A stretch of 64,000 nt of DNA from Arthrobacter koreensis (GCF_009193255.1 NZ_WACG01000001.1:620001-684000), one strand, 5' to 3'. Shown: positions 24,109-33,502, counted from the first letter of the stretch. Numbers and translations: made by a program. The notes: generated by a model from the letters alone, not told the origin.

Positions 24109-24654
24109 TTAGAGCACCTTGAAGTAGTCGAAGGGTTCCTGGCAGTCGCGGCAGACGTACAGCGCCTTGCAGGAAGTAGAGCCGAAGCGTGTCATTTCAC
24201 GCGTGTTGAGTGAGGAGCACTGGGGGCACTTGACGCTCAGGCCCAGCCGCACGGGCCCGGCAGCGGCCCGGCCGGTGGGCGGGGCAATGCCGTACTCGTT
24301 GAGCTTGGTCTTGCCGGATTCGCTCATCCAGTCCGTGGTCCAGGCCGGGGCCAGGACCAGGTCCACCTGGACCTGGCCGTAGCCGGCGGCACGGAGCGCG
24401 GCGGTCACGTCGTCGCGGATGGCGTCCATAGCGGGGCAGCCGGAGTAGGTGGGGGTGATGGCCACCCGCACCGCATTGTCCGCCTGCACCTCCACGGAAC
24501 GCAGCACACCCAGATCCTCGATGGTCAGGACCGGAATTTCCGGGTCACAGACTGTCGCCGCGACATCCCACGCTGCCGCTGATGCGGGGTCCGCGGGGCG
24601 CAGCTGCGTACTGGCTGCGGCGTCGACGGCGGGGGCTGCCTCAGTCTCGTTCAT
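24109..24654 (-). CDS. paaD: PaaD, Fe-S assembly-type subunit of phenylacetyl-CoA epoxidase system
   Basis: MIP18/SufT-like protein needed to mature the PaaE iron-sulfur centre. The DUF59 domain shows VCDPEIPVLTIEDLGVLRSV and TYSGCPAMDAI. The C-terminal extension has two CxxC pairs (KCPQCSSLNT and YVCRDCQEPF) plus a middle cysteine, probably a zinc or Fe-S site. 181 residues. Spaced five bases from paaC. Confidence 0.93.
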   Translation of the reverse strand: MNETEAAPAVDAAASTQLRPADPASAAAWDVAATVCDPEIPVLTIEDLGVLRSVEVQADNAVRVAITPTYSGCPAMDAIRDDVTAALRAAGYGQVQVDLVLAPAWTTDWMSESGKTKLNEYGIAPPTGRAAAGPVRLGLSVKCPQCSSLNTREMTRFGSTSCKALYVCRDCQEPFDYFKVL

Positions 24655-24659
24655 GGCAG

Positions 24660-25478
24660 TTACCAGGTTGCGCCGGGGTGCTGGCGGGCCAGGACCTGGA
24701 GCTCAGCCAGGATGTAGCCGAGGTACTCGCTGTGTTCGCCGCGGCGTCCGCCGCCCGGTGCGGGCTGCACTTCGGGGACTTCAAGCTCGGCTTCAGCCAG
24801 TACGGCGCCTACCTTCTCATCGAAGGTTGCACGGAGCGTGGAGGGTGCGACGGCGATGCCGTCGAGGGAGCGGACCAGGTCATCATCCTCGAACAGTTCA
24901 CCCACGTACGGCCAGGTGAGTTCCAGCGCGCGGATCATGCGGGTGCGTGATTCCTCGGTTCCCTGGCCCAGGCGCAGCACCCACTGGGCACTGTGGTCCC
25001 GGTGGTAGTCGACTTCCTTGACGGCCTTGGCTGCGATGGCGGCCAGGGTCTCGTCCTTGGAGGAAAGCATGGCTGTGTAGAGCTCGTACTGGAAGAAGGA
25101 AACCACCAGCTGGCGGGCGATCGTCTTGGCGAAGTCGCCGTTTTCCTGCTCCACGATGTGCGCGGAACGGTATTCCTCTTCGCCGCGCCAGTAGGCGAGG
25201 TCGTCCTCGGTCTTGTCCCAGGCGGTGCCGGCATAGGTGAGGAAAGACCGGGCGTGGCCAAGCAGGTCCAGGGCGATATTGGAGAGGGCAATGTCCTCTT
25301 CGAGTTCCGGAGCCCGGGCAACCCACCAGCCAAGGCGCTGCGCCAGGATCAGTGCGTCATCGCCGAGGCGCAGGGCGTACTCGGCAACGGCTTCCGGGGC
25401 CTTGGCGTCGGAGGCTGCGATGTCCTCCGGGCGGAGGGCGTTGCCCGGGGTAATGCGGGTGGCGCTGTCCGTGTTCAC
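24660..25478 (-). CDS. paaC: Phenylacetyl-CoA epoxidase structural subunit
   Basis: Ferritin-like helical subunit that pairs with PaaA in the epoxidase. The 272-residue protein includes YALRLGDDALILAQRLG, SNIALDLLGHARSFLTYAG and EVDYHRDHSAQWVLRLG, typical for PaaC. GTG start at 25478 forms a GTGA overlap with the paaB stop; a longer frame up to 25607 belongs to the paaB region and is not used. Confidence 0.94.
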   Translation of the reverse strand: MNTDSATRITPGNALRPEDIAASDAKAPEAVAEYALRLGDDALILAQRLGWWVARAPELEEDIALSNIALDLLGHARSFLTYAGTAWDKTEDDLAYWRGEEEYRSAHIVEQENGDFAKTIARQLVVSFFQYELYTAMLSSKDETLAAIAAKAVKEVDYHRDHSAQWVLRLGQGTEESRTRMIRALELTWPYVGELFEDDDLVRSLDGIAVAPSTLRATFDEKVGAVLAEAELEVPEVQPAPGGGRRGEHSEYLGYILAELQVLARQHPGATW

Positions 25479-25837
25479 AGGTGCTTCACCCCTTCTGACT
25501 TGCGGTAGTACGTGGCGTGCCGGTAGTCCTTGCCCTGCGGGGACTCGAAGAACTGCCCCTTGGCATCGGGGTCGGAAGAGATGATGGCCTCCGCCGGAAC
25601 CACCCACAGGGAAATGCCTTCGTTGCGCCGGGTGTAGAGGTCACGTGCGTTGCGCAGCGCCATGTCGGCGTCGGGCGCGTGCAGCGAACCGGCGTGGACG
25701 TGGGAGAGGCCGCGTGAGGAGCGGACAAAGACTTCCCAGAGCGGCCAGGCCGCGTTGACGCCCGTGTCAGGCTCCACCGAACCGGACGTTGCCGCCGTCT
25801 TGGTGCCGTCGTCGCCCGTTGTCGAACCGGAAACCAT
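25475..25837 (-). CDS. paaB: Phenylacetyl-CoA epoxidase subunit B
   Basis: Small subunit bridging PaaAC heterodimers. The conserved part starts at WPLWEVFVRSSRGLSHVHAG and ends HATYYRKSEGVKHL. A poorly conserved Thr/Gly-rich N-terminus of about 25 residues precedes it. 120 residues, two bases after paaA and overlapping paaC by four. Confidence 0.94.
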   Translation of the reverse strand: MVSGSTTGDDGTKTAATSGSVEPDTGVNAAWPLWEVFVRSSRGLSHVHAGSLHAPDADMALRNARDLYTRRNEGISLWVVPAEAIISSDPDAKGQFFESPQGKDYRHATYYRKSEGVKHL

Positions 25838-25839
25838 GC

Positions 25840-26823
25840 TTATGCCACCTCAGTCTTTCGTGCCTGCTTTGCCGCGTAGGCTGCTGCTGCTTCGCGCACC
25901 CAGGCGCCGTTCTCGTGTGCTTCGCGGCGGCGGGCCAGCCGCTGCGAGTTGCACGGGCCGCGTCCTGCGAGGACTTCCTTGAACTCGTTCCAGTCCAGCG
26001 GTCCGTGCTCCCATTTGCCGGTTTCTTCGTTGAACCGGATCTGGTCATCGGGCAGGGTCAGGCCAAGGACCTTCACCTGCTCGTAGATCATGCCGACGAA
26101 GCGCTGGCGCAGTTCGTCATTGGAGAAGCGCTTGATGTTCCACGCCATGGACTGGCGGGAGTTGGGGGAATCGTCATCCGGCGGGCCGAACATCATCAGG
26201 GCCGGCGCGTACCAGCGGTTGATGGCGTCCTGGGCCATCTGCTTCTGGGCCTCGGTGCCGTTGGCGAGCTCAAGCAGGATTTCGAATCCCTGGCGCTGGT
26301 GGAAGGACTCTTCCTTGCAGATGCGGACCATGGCACGGCCGTAGGGGCCGTAGGAGGCGCGGCACAGCGGAACCTGGTTGCAGATCGCTGCGCCGTCGAC
26401 GAGCCAGCCGATTGCGCCCATGTCCGCCCAGCTGCGGGTGGGGTAGTTGAAGATGCTGGAGTAGCGCGCCTTGCCGGCGATCAGGTCCTCGGTCATCTTC
26501 TCCCGCGGCGTTCCGAGCGTCTCGGCGGCGGAGTAGAGGTAGAGGCCGTGGCCTGCCTCGTCCTGGACCTTGGCCAGGAGGATGGCCTTGCGCTTCAGTG
26601 AGGGTGCGCGGGTGATCCAGTTGGCTTCGGGCTGCATGCCGATGATCTCGGAGTGCGCGTGCTGGGAGACCTGGCGGACCAGGGTTTTCCGGTAGCCTTC
26701 GGGCATCCAGTCACGCGGTTCGATCCGCGAATCGTCGGCGATGACCGCATCGAATGCTGCCTGTCCGGCTGCGTCATCATCCTGCTGGGCCGGGACTGCG
26801 TACAACTCTGTCTGCGTAGCCAT
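25840..26823 (-). CDS. paaA: Phenylacetyl-CoA epoxidase catalytic subunit
   Basis: Di-iron oxygenase subunit that epoxidises the aromatic ring of phenylacetyl-CoA. The 327-residue protein has the ferritin-like core with metal ligands in [16 protein letters not shown] and [15 protein letters not shown], and the family segment [19 protein letters not shown]. The ATG at 26823 ([10 protein letters not shown]) has GAGGTGAC upstream; the frame is open far upstream but not coding. First gene of paaABCDE-G, behind a promoter overlapped by a PaaR-type operator. Confidence 0.96.
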   Translation of the reverse strand: MATQTELYAVPAQQDDDAAGQAAFDAVIADDSRIEPRDWMPEGYRKTLVRQVSQHAHSEIIGMQPEANWITRAPSLKRKAILLAKVQDEAGHGLYLYSAAETLGTPREKMTEDLIAGKARYSSIFNYPTRSWADMGAIGWLVDGAAICNQVPLCRASYGPYGRAMVRICKEESFHQRQGFEILLELANGTEAQKQMAQDAINRWYAPALMMFGPPDDDSPNSRQSMAWNIKRFSNDELRQRFVGMIYEQVKVLGLTLPDDQIRFNEETGKWEHGPLDWNEFKEVLAGRGPCNSQRLARRREAHENGAWVREAAAAYAAKQARKTEVA

Positions 26824-26885
26824 AGATGTCACCTCACTGTTTTCCACGGGGCCGCGGACAGCTCCGCGGAAGTCGTTCGGCCAAT

Positions 26886-26934
26886 AATTACCGACCGTTC
26901 GTTCAGGATATGCGTGTGAGCGATCGCACGTCAA
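26886..26934 (-). promoter_or_regulatory. paaA promoter with overlapping PaaR-type operator
   Basis: On the minus strand -35 TTGACG (26934-26929), 18-base spacer and -10 TATCCT (26910-26905) form a good promoter. The operator core ACCGACCGTTCGTT (26890-26903, plus-strand reading) overlaps the -10 and start point, one mismatch from ACCGNNCGNNCGGT. This is classic repressor placement; binding by the TetR protein at 32864-33502 is inferred. Confidence 0.7.
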
Positions 26935-27049
26935 GGCGGATCGCGATTCCTGCGGCCTGCGGCGGTGTGGCAGGCAGGCGCCGTGGACGCGGGGTGTCCG
27001 GGCAGGGGCTACCTTTGAACTAACAGCCCCGGCAAGGAGGAAGCAGAGC

Positions 27050-27607
27050 ATGGCAGCAAGCGGAGCGCCTGAAGGCACCCGGGTGCGTCCGGCCGCCGAC
27101 GCGGCTTCCGCCCCGGGCCTGGCCGCGCACCTGCTGGTGCCCATCCTGCTGGGCCTGCTGGGGTTCTGCGCCGTTGCCGCTGCCGTGGCCTCCACCGGAG
27201 GCACCCTCGGCATCACGGTCAGCGGGCTGGGCGTGGTCCTGACGCTCCTGGCCGCCGCGGCCGCCACGCCCCGGTACCTGCCCGTGGCCCTCGCGGGAAG
27301 GCCCGGGCGCCCGCTGGCCGTCCTGGCCGGCGTCGCACTGGCGCATGTCCTTCTGTACTGGACCACAGGCAGCACCGTCATCCTGGCCCTGCCGGCCTTT
27401 CCGGTCGCTGCCGCCGGCGGCTGCCTCCTGCTCGCAACCTCCCTGTGGTCCCAGTTCCGCCGCGGGCCCGCCGGCCAGGACCCGGCATACACGAGGGGCG
27501 TCCAGATCCGCAGGCCCTTCGCCCACACCCTGGCCCTGGTGGTAGCCAACTGGGTGTTCTTCGCCGCGGCAGGCATGTTCAGCGCCTGGATCCTGCTGGG
27601 CCGCTAG
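27050..27607 (+). CDS. Hypothetical membrane protein, four helices
   Basis: A 185-residue protein with four clear hydrophobic helices ([77 protein letters not shown]) and short basic loops. I do not recognise the family. ATG at 27050 is preceded by AAGGAGGA at nine bases. It stands alone between the divergent paaA promoter and the oligopeptidase gene. Confidence 0.75.
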   Translation: MAASGAPEGTRVRPAADAASAPGLAAHLLVPILLGLLGFCAVAAAVASTGGTLGITVSGLGVVLTLLAAAAATPRYLPVALAGRPGRPLAVLAGVALAHVLLYWTTGSTVILALPAFPVAAAGGCLLLATSLWSQFRRGPAGQDPAYTRGVQIRRPFAHTLALVVANWVFFAAAGMFSAWILLGR

Positions 27608-27679
27608 GCACGCTGCTGCGGAGCATAAGCCGCCAGCATAAAGGGGGCGCGGCCCGTCGCGGGCTGACAGACGGATCGA

Positions 27680-27691
27680 TATATTCGGGAC
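27680..27691 (+). promoter_or_regulatory. Leaderless-type -10 for the oligopeptidase gene
   Basis: TATATT (27680-27685) and the six bases CGGGAC precede the ATG at 27692. There is no Shine-Dalgarno sequence in between, so the mRNA probably begins at the start codon. Confidence 0.6.
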
Positions 27692-29875
27692 ATGACTACA
27701 CCTGTTCCCCCGGCCGCGAAAAAAGTCCCCGTCGAACGCACGCACCACGGTGAGACGTTCACCGATGACTACGAATGGATGCGGGAAAAGGACAACCCGG
27801 AGGTGGTTGAGCACCTGAACGCGGAGAACGCCTACACCGAAGCGGTTACCGCGGACCAGGAGCCGCTGCGGCAGCAGATCTTCGACGAGATCAAGGCCCG
27901 CACCGTTGAAACGGACCTGTCCGTTCCTGCCCGCAAGCGCGGCTGGTGGTACTACACCCGCACCGAAGAAGGCCAGCAGTACGCGATCCACTGCCGCACC
28001 GCGGCGCAGGACACCGGCGATCTGCACGCGGACTGGACACCACCCGTCGTCGAACCGGGCGTCGCCGTGCCCGGGGAACAGATCCTGATTGACGGCAATG
28101 CCGAAGCCGAAGGCAAGCCGTTCTTCTCCCTGGGCGGGCTGGCCGTCACCGAGGACGGCAATCTGCTGGCCTACTGCGAAGACAACGCCGGGGATGAACG
28201 CTTCACCCTGCGGATCAAGGACCTGCGCACCGGCGAACTGCTGCCCGACGTCGTCTCCAACGTTTTCTACTCCCTGGCCTTCTCCCCGGACGGCACCCGC
28301 GTCTTCTACACGGTCGTCGATGATTCCTGGCGTCCGTACCAGATCAAGGCCCACACCCTGGGTACGGACGTCAGTGAAGACGCCGTGATTTACCAGGAGG
28401 ACGACGTCGCCATGTGGACTGGTTTCGATCTTTCCGCGGACCGGAAGCAGCTGCTGATCGGCATCAGCTGCTCGGAATACAGCGAATACCGGGTGATGGA
28501 TTTCGACGACGCGTCGGACACCCTCCGGACCCTGATTCCACGCAGCGAGCGGATCCTCTACGAAGCCGAGCCGTTCACCCGGGATGGCGTGCGCCAGTAC
28601 CTGGTAACGCACAACAAGGACGCCCTGAACTCGATGGTGTCCCTGGTGGCCGAGGGCGAGTTCGCCAAGCCGCTGAGCGAGCAGCACTGGCAGACCGTAG
28701 TGGCGCACGACGACGCCGTGCGGGTCAACGGCGCGTCCGTCACCTCCACGCACGTCCTGGTGTCGGTGCGCAAGGACACCACCGAGCGCGTGCAAATCCT
28801 GCCGCTGGCCGGGATCGGCACCCCGGAGCAGGAATCCCCCGCCGAACCCGCCTTCGACGAGGAGCTCTACACCGCAGGCCTGACCAACGCGGAATATGAT
28901 TCGCCGATCATCCGGCTGAGCTACACGTCCTACCTGACCCCTCCGCGGGTCTACGACTACGTGCTGGCCACCGGCGAGCTCCAGCTGCGCAGGGAAACCC
29001 CGGTGCGCGGCGGCTACGACCCCGCGCAGTACGTCGTGGAACGCGACTGGGCCACGGCATCCGACGGCACCCGGATTCCGCTCTCTGTCCTGCGCCGGGC
29101 CGAGGTGGTCAGGGACGGATCCAATCCCGCCCTGGTCTACGCCTACGGCAGCTACGAAGTCTCCATGGACCCGGCCTTCAACATTGCCCGGCTGTCCCTG
29201 CTGGACCGCGGCGTCGTCTTTGTGGTGGCGCATATCCGCGGCGGCGGCGAGATGGGCCGCACCTGGTATGACCAGGGCAAGAAGCTGAACAAGAAGAACA
29301 CCTTCACGGACTACGTGGCAGCCACCGACCACATGGCGGCGTCCGGCTGGGTTGACCCGGCACGGATCGCGGCCATGGGCGGCTCCGCCGGCGGGCTGCT
29401 GATGGGCGCCGTCGCGAACCTGGCGCCGGAGAAGTACCGCGCGATCGTGGCGCAGGTGCCGTTCGTGGACGCTCTGACCACCATCCTGGATCCCAACCTG
29501 CCGCTGTCCGCGCTGGAGTGGGAGGAATGGGGCAACCCGATCACCGATCCGGAGGTGTACCGCTACATGAGCGAGTACAGCCCGTATGAGAACGTGCGTG
29601 CCGTTGATTATCCGCGCATCGCCGCGGTCACCAGCTTCAATGACACCCGCGTGCTCTACGTGGAGCCGGCCAAGTGGGTGGCAAAGCTGCGTGAAACCAC
29701 CACCGGCTCCGAGCCCGTGGTGCTGAAGATCGAAATGGACGGCGGGCACGGCGGCGCCTCCGGCCGTTACGAGGCCTGGAAGGACCGCGCCTGGGACTAC
29801 GCCTTTGTGCTGTCCGCGCTGGATGCCCGGGATCTGCTTCCGGGCGTCAGCTCACCGGCTGCTGCCGCCCGGTAA
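27692..29875 (+). CDS. Oligopeptidase B-like S9 serine peptidase
   Basis: Cytosolic prolyl-oligopeptidase-family enzyme that cleaves short peptides, probably after basic residues. The N-terminal beta-propeller covers about residues 1-430 and the alpha/beta hydrolase domain the rest. The catalytic serine lies in MGGSAGGLLMGA, the aspartate in SFNDTRVLYVEPAKW and the histidine in DGGHGGASGRYEAW. RGGGEMGRTWYDQGK is the family signature. 727 residues, normal for oligopeptidase B. Monocistronic, followed by a terminator. Confidence 0.92.
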   Translation: MTTPVPPAAKKVPVERTHHGETFTDDYEWMREKDNPEVVEHLNAENAYTEAVTADQEPLRQQIFDEIKARTVETDLSVPARKRGWWYYTRTEEGQQYAIHCRTAAQDTGDLHADWTPPVVEPGVAVPGEQILIDGNAEAEGKPFFSLGGLAVTEDGNLLAYCEDNAGDERFTLRIKDLRTGELLPDVVSNVFYSLAFSPDGTRVFYTVVDDSWRPYQIKAHTLGTDVSEDAVIYQEDDVAMWTGFDLSADRKQLLIGISCSEYSEYRVMDFDDASDTLRTLIPRSERILYEAEPFTRDGVRQYLVTHNKDALNSMVSLVAEGEFAKPLSEQHWQTVVAHDDAVRVNGASVTSTHVLVSVRKDTTERVQILPLAGIGTPEQESPAEPAFDEELYTAGLTNAEYDSPIIRLSYTSYLTPPRVYDYVLATGELQLRRETPVRGGYDPAQYVVERDWATASDGTRIPLSVLRRAEVVRDGSNPALVYAYGSYEVSMDPAFNIARLSLLDRGVVFVVAHIRGGGEMGRTWYDQGKKLNKKNTFTDYVAATDHMAASGWVDPARIAAMGGSAGGLLMGAVANLAPEKYRAIVAQVPFVDALTTILDPNLPLSALEWEEWGNPITDPEVYRYMSEYSPYENVRAVDYPRIAAVTSFNDTRVLYVEPAKWVAKLRETTTGSEPVVLKIEMDGGHGGASGRYEAWKDRAWDYAFVLSALDARDLLPGVSSPAAAAR

Positions 29876-29899
29876 GGAGCAGCAAAGAACGACGGCGTT

Positions 29900-29930
29900 A
29901 GCCGGGTGCCCCCGCGGGTGCCCGGCTTTT
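29900..29930 (+). terminator. Terminator of the oligopeptidase gene
   Basis: AGCCGGG (29900-29906) pairs with CCCGGCT (29921-29927), with a partly paired interior, and is followed by TTT. It separates the gene from the convergent dedA-type gene. Confidence 0.75.
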
Positions 29931-29936
29931 GCCGTT

Positions 29937-30743
29937 TCAGTCCTCTTCCGCTGCTGCTTCCGGCCGGGGGCGGGGCAGCGGCCGCGGCTTCCGCACCCCT
30001 TTTTCCTGCGGCGCGCTTTCCGGCTCGGACACGTCTTCCTGCTTACCTGTCCGCTGCGGGCGGTGGCCGGGCCGGAACAGGCCAGCGACGACGAACACCA
30101 GCGTGAGCCCGATGACGCCGAGGAAGATCAGGTCCAGGTTGTCCCGCACAAACGGGACGCGGTCCCCCAGGATGTAGCCCAGCAGCGTGACAGAGAGCGC
30201 CCACACAGCGCCGCCGATGGCGTTGTAGGCAATGAAGGTGGCGTAATGCATCCGCCCCACGCCGGCCACTACCGGGGTGAAGGTACGGATCACCGGGATA
30301 AAGCGTGCCAGCACCACGGCCTTACCGCCATGCCGGGCAAAGAAGGCCTCCGCGCGGTCCACGTTCTCCTGGTGGAAGAACCTGGACTCGGGTCTGTTGA
30401 ACACCACCGGACCGGCTTTGCGTCCGATGAGGTATCCCAGCTGGTCGCCGAGGAAGGCGCTGAGAGCAATCAGCAGGATCAGCACCCAGATGTTGATCTG
30501 CACCGCTCCGGTGGCTACCAGCAGCCCCGCCGTGAAGAGCAGTGAATCTCCCGGGAGGAAGAAGCCGATGAGCAGCCCGGTCTCCACGAAGACGATGCCG
30601 CAGATGAGCAGCACTACCCACGGGCCTATTGCGGGATCAGCCAGGAAAACCTGGGGGTCCAGCCATTCCGGCAGGAGCGAGGACTTTGGCTGCAGCGCAG
30701 CGGGAGCAGCTGTGGCTAGGGACACCACCTCAGGGTAGACCAT
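29937..30743 (-). CDS. DedA-family membrane protein
   Basis: Integral-membrane protein of the DedA/VTT group, linked to lipid carrier flipping and membrane homeostasis. The 268-residue protein has FVETGLLIGFFLPGDSLLF, the FFARHGGKAVVLARFIPVIR signature with conserved Gly and Arg residues, and a final pair of helices. The C-terminal 50 residues are Pro/Arg/Glu-rich and cytosolic. ATG at 30743 with GAAGG close upstream. Convergent with the oligopeptidase gene and divergent from paaI. Confidence 0.9.
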   Translation of the reverse strand: MVYPEVVSLATAAPAALQPKSSLLPEWLDPQVFLADPAIGPWVVLLICGIVFVETGLLIGFFLPGDSLLFTAGLLVATGAVQINIWVLILLIALSAFLGDQLGYLIGRKAGPVVFNRPESRFFHQENVDRAEAFFARHGGKAVVLARFIPVIRTFTPVVAGVGRMHYATFIAYNAIGGAVWALSVTLLGYILGDRVPFVRDNLDLIFLGVIGLTLVFVVAGLFRPGHRPQRTGKQEDVSEPESAPQEKGVRKPRPLPRPRPEAAAEED

Positions 30744-30822
30744 GAGCCTTCGCGCCGACTGGGAGAGCCCTGCTTTTACCCGCGGCGACGGTCGTCACAG
30801 ATGACGGCGGACGCTCATCAAC

Positions 30823-30870
30823 TTGACAGTGATCATGCTCACAGGATTACCTAATGAACATTCGGTAAAG
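30823..30870 (+). promoter_or_regulatory. paaI promoter with PaaR-type half operator
   Basis: TTGACA at 30823-30828 is a consensus -35; a -10 such as TTACCT falls near 30847-30852. AATGAACATTCGGT (30853-30866) matches the right half of ACCGNNCGNNCGGT with three mismatches and would cover the transcription start. This controls paaI-paaK and perhaps paaR. Confidence 0.55.
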
Positions 30871-30886
30871 AAAAGAGAGGGCTTCC

Positions 30887-31363
30887 ATGGCTGACTCCGC
30901 TGTCACCGCCCCGGTCCGTGAAACGGGCCTGGCGCATCCGATCCTCGAACATGATGCGACGTCCGAATGGCTCGGCATCTCTGTCCAGGAACTCGCAGAC
31001 GGCTATGCCGTGATCACCATGGACCTGCGGCCGGAGATGCTCAACGGCTTCTCCATCGCCCACGGCGGCATGGTCTTCGCCTTCGCGGACACTGCCTTCG
31101 CCCTGGCCTGCAACCCTTTCGGTGCCGATTCACTCGCCGGCATGGACACGATCACCGTGGCCTCCGGCGCGGACATCAACTTCATCTCCTCCGCCCGTGC
31201 CGGCGACAAACTGCGGGCAGAAGCCAGCCGGCGGGCTGCGGCAGGCCGCAGCGGCGTCTTCGACATTGAAGTCACCGCCCAGTCCCCCGACGGCACCACC
31301 CGCGTCATCGCCGAGTTCAGGGGCCGTTCCCGCACCATTCCCAACCCGGCGCGCCGCAGCTAG
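30887..31363 (+). CDS. paaI: Hydroxyphenylacetyl-CoA thioesterase
   Basis: Hot-dog thioesterase that removes dead-end or toxic CoA esters during phenylacetate breakdown. The 158-residue protein has the PaaI signature NGFSIAHGGMVFAFADTAFA with the catalytic aspartate, then GADINFISSARAGDKL. ATG at 30887 with AGAGAGGG upstream. First gene of paaI-paaK, with paaR just beyond. Confidence 0.94.
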   Translation: MADSAVTAPVRETGLAHPILEHDATSEWLGISVQELADGYAVITMDLRPEMLNGFSIAHGGMVFAFADTAFALACNPFGADSLAGMDTITVASGADINFISSARAGDKLRAEASRRAAAGRSGVFDIEVTAQSPDGTTRVIAEFRGRSRTIPNPARRS

Positions 31364-31450
31364 GGTCCAGGCCCGCGGGATCCCGCTCTTTCGTTTTCCC
31401 TTCCCACACTGCACAATCAAGCCCCACCCCTCTCCCAAAGGTTCTACGCA

Positions 31451-32794
31451 ATGAATACCGCCTCCGCCATCAAGGCCACCGCAGCAGATCCCAGCACCCT
31501 CGACGCCGAGGAGCTCATGAGCCGGGACCAGATCGAGGCCCTTCAGCTCACCCGCCTCAAGGAGACGGTCCGCTACGCCTATGAGCGGGTGCCGCTGTAC
31601 ACCAAGAAGTTCGACGACGCCGGCGTCCACCCGGACGATCTCAAGGAACTCGCGGACCTGGCCAAGTTCCCGTACACCACCAAGGAAGACCTGCGCCAAA
31701 GCTACCCCTTCGGCATGTTCGCCGTACCGATGGACCAGGTCTCCCGAATCCACGCTTCCTCCGGCACCACCGGCCGGCCCACCGTGGTTGGCTACACCAA
31801 GGGCGACCTGGACCGCTGGGGAACCCTGGTAGCCCGCTCACTGCGCGCCTCCGGCGTGAAGTCCAGCTACAAGGTCCACAACGCCTATGGCTACGGCCTC
31901 TTCACCGGCGGCCTGGGTGCCCACTTCGGCGCCGAGAAGCTCGGCTGCACGGTCATTCCGATGTCCGGCGGCCAGACCGAACGCCAGATCCAGCTGATCC
32001 AGGACTTCCAGCCGGACACCATCCTCGCCACGCCCACGTACCTGCTGACCATTGCCGACGCCATGAAGCGCGCCGGGATTGATCCGCGCTCCACCTCGCT
32101 GAAGAATGCGGTACTGGGTGCCGAGCCGTGGACCGAGGAAATGCGGCATGAACTTGAGCAGATGATGGACATCGACGCCTGCGACATCTACGGGCTCTCC
32201 GAGGTCATGGGCCCGGGCGTCGCCGGGGAATGCGTTGAGACCAAGGACGGCGCCCACATTTGGGAGGACCACTTCCGTCCGGAAATCATCGACCCGTTTG
32301 ATGACACCCGGGTCCTTGGCGACGGCGAGCACGGAGAACTGGTCTTCACTTCCCTCACCAAGGAAGCGCTGCCGATCATCCGCTACCGCACCCATGACCT
32401 GACCCGCCTGCTGCCGGGTACCGCACGGCCGGGCATGCGCCGCATGGGCCGCATTACGGGCCGCAACGATGACATGATCATCCTGCGGGGCGTGAACCTC
32501 TTCCCGAGCCAGATCGAGGAAATCGCACTGCGGATTCCCGCCCTGAGCCCGCACTTCCAGCTCGAAATTACCCGTCCGGACCGCATGGACGAACTGGCTG
32601 TAAAGATCGAGCGCCGCGCCGAGTCCTCCGCGGACGAATGCACCAAGGCGGCGGCCGAGCTGAAGAACCAGATCAAGATCCACATCGGTTCCTCCTGCGC
32701 CATCCACGTTGTGGAGCCCGGCTCGCTGGCACGCTCCAGCGGCAAGCTGCGCCGCATCTATGACCTGCGCAAGCAGGAGAACAAGCCGGCCTAG
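31451..32794 (+). CDS. paaK: Phenylacetate-CoA ligase
   Basis: AMP-forming ligase that activates phenylacetate to phenylacetyl-CoA, the first step of the pathway. The 447-residue protein has the P-loop-like SSGTTGRPTVVGYT, YGLSEVMGPGVA, YRTHDLTRLLPG and the C-terminal catalytic region RITGRNDDMIILRGVNLFP. It follows paaI by 87 bp. Ends before a strong hairpin that overlaps the paaR control region. Confidence 0.95.
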   Translation: MNTASAIKATAADPSTLDAEELMSRDQIEALQLTRLKETVRYAYERVPLYTKKFDDAGVHPDDLKELADLAKFPYTTKEDLRQSYPFGMFAVPMDQVSRIHASSGTTGRPTVVGYTKGDLDRWGTLVARSLRASGVKSSYKVHNAYGYGLFTGGLGAHFGAEKLGCTVIPMSGGQTERQIQLIQDFQPDTILATPTYLLTIADAMKRAGIDPRSTSLKNAVLGAEPWTEEMRHELEQMMDIDACDIYGLSEVMGPGVAGECVETKDGAHIWEDHFRPEIIDPFDDTRVLGDGEHGELVFTSLTKEALPIIRYRTHDLTRLLPGTARPGMRRMGRITGRNDDMIILRGVNLFPSQIEEIALRIPALSPHFQLEITRPDRMDELAVKIERRAESSADECTKAAAELKNQIKIHIGSSCAIHVVEPGSLARSSGKLRRIYDLRKQENKPA

Positions 32795-32810
32795 CGGCCG
32801 ATGTGATCAC

Positions 32811-32841
32811 TCGGTTGGCCGGGCCTGTCCCGGCCAACCGA
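32811..32841. terminator. Hairpin after paaK
   Basis: TCGGTTGGCCGGG (32811-32823) pairs perfectly with CCCGGCCAACCGA (32829-32841) around CCTGT. No T-run follows. It ends inside the PaaR-type operator before paaR, so termination and regulation may be linked. Confidence 0.6.
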
Positions 32842-32857
32842 ACGGTCATGCGAAAAT
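32837..32857 (+). promoter_or_regulatory. paaR autoregulatory operator and leaderless -10
   Basis: ACCGAACGGTCATG (32837-32850) matches the left half of ACCGNNCGNNCGGT exactly and misses in the right half. GAAAAT (32852-32857) then lies exactly six bases before the paaR ATG, a leaderless-type -10. The overlap predicts autorepression. Confidence 0.5.
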
Positions 32858-32863
32858 ATCCAG

Positions 32864-33502
32864 ATGCCTAGTCCCTCGAGTTCCGCGACTTCCCCGTCCT
32901 CCGCAGCCGGCAACGGTTCCCGCCGCGGACGCCCGGGCTACGACCAGCAGACCGTGCTGAACATCGCCGTCGACGTCTTTAACCGCCATGGTTATGAAGC
33001 GACCTCGATGGGCATCCTGGCGGAGAACCTGGGCATCACGAAGTCCGCCATCTACCACCACGTTCCGTCCAAGGGCGACCTGCTGCGCCTGGCCCTGGAG
33101 AACGCACTGGGCGGACTCGAGGGCGTCCTCGATGATCCACGTGCCTCCACCGGTCCTGCCGACGCGCGACTTGAGTTCGTGCTGCGCGGGACGATCAACG
33201 TCCTGACCGAACGACTGCCCTTCGTCACCCTGCTGCTGCGGCTGCGCGGGAACACTGACATTGAGCGTGACGCGCTGGAACGGCGTCGGCAGTTCGACCG
33301 CCGGGTTGCCGCGCTCGTGGACGCCGCGCGTTCCGAAGGCTCCCTGCGCAGCGACATCGATCCGCGCACCACTACCCGACTGCTCTTCGGCACCATCAAC
33401 TCAATTGTCGAGTGGTACAAGCCCGGCGGATCCCTCAGCGGGGAAAAGCTGGCCGATGACATCATTTCCATGATGTTCGACGGCCTGCACGGCAAGCCCT
33501 GA
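32864..33502 (+). CDS. paaR: TetR-family regulator of phenylacetate genes
   Basis: TetR-family repressor of 212 residues. After a Ser-rich N-terminal tail of about 20 residues and GRPGYD, the HTH covers TVLNIAVDVFNRHGYEATSM and LGITKSAIYHHVPSKGDLL. The C-terminal ligand domain is helical. The family member PaaR responds to phenylacetyl-CoA in related actinobacteria. Its place after paaK and the shared operator cores before paaA, paaZ, paaJ and paaI support this role; direct binding is inferred. Confidence 0.88.
   Translation: MPSPSSSATSPSSAAGNGSRRGRPGYDQQTVLNIAVDVFNRHGYEATSMGILAENLGITKSAIYHHVPSKGDLLRLALENALGGLEGVLDDPRASTGPADARLEFVLRGTINVLTERLPFVTLLLRLRGNTDIERDALERRRQFDRRVAALVDAARSEGSLRSDIDPRTTTRLLFGTINSIVEWYKPGGSLSGEKLADDIISMMFDGLHGKP

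Noticed and set aside
27020-29749. A 909-codon open frame on the minus strand
   Set aside because: It runs antisense through the oligopeptidase gene and the hypothetical gene before it. Composition is Gly/Val/His/Arg-rich as in antisense high-GC frames and no domain is recognisable.
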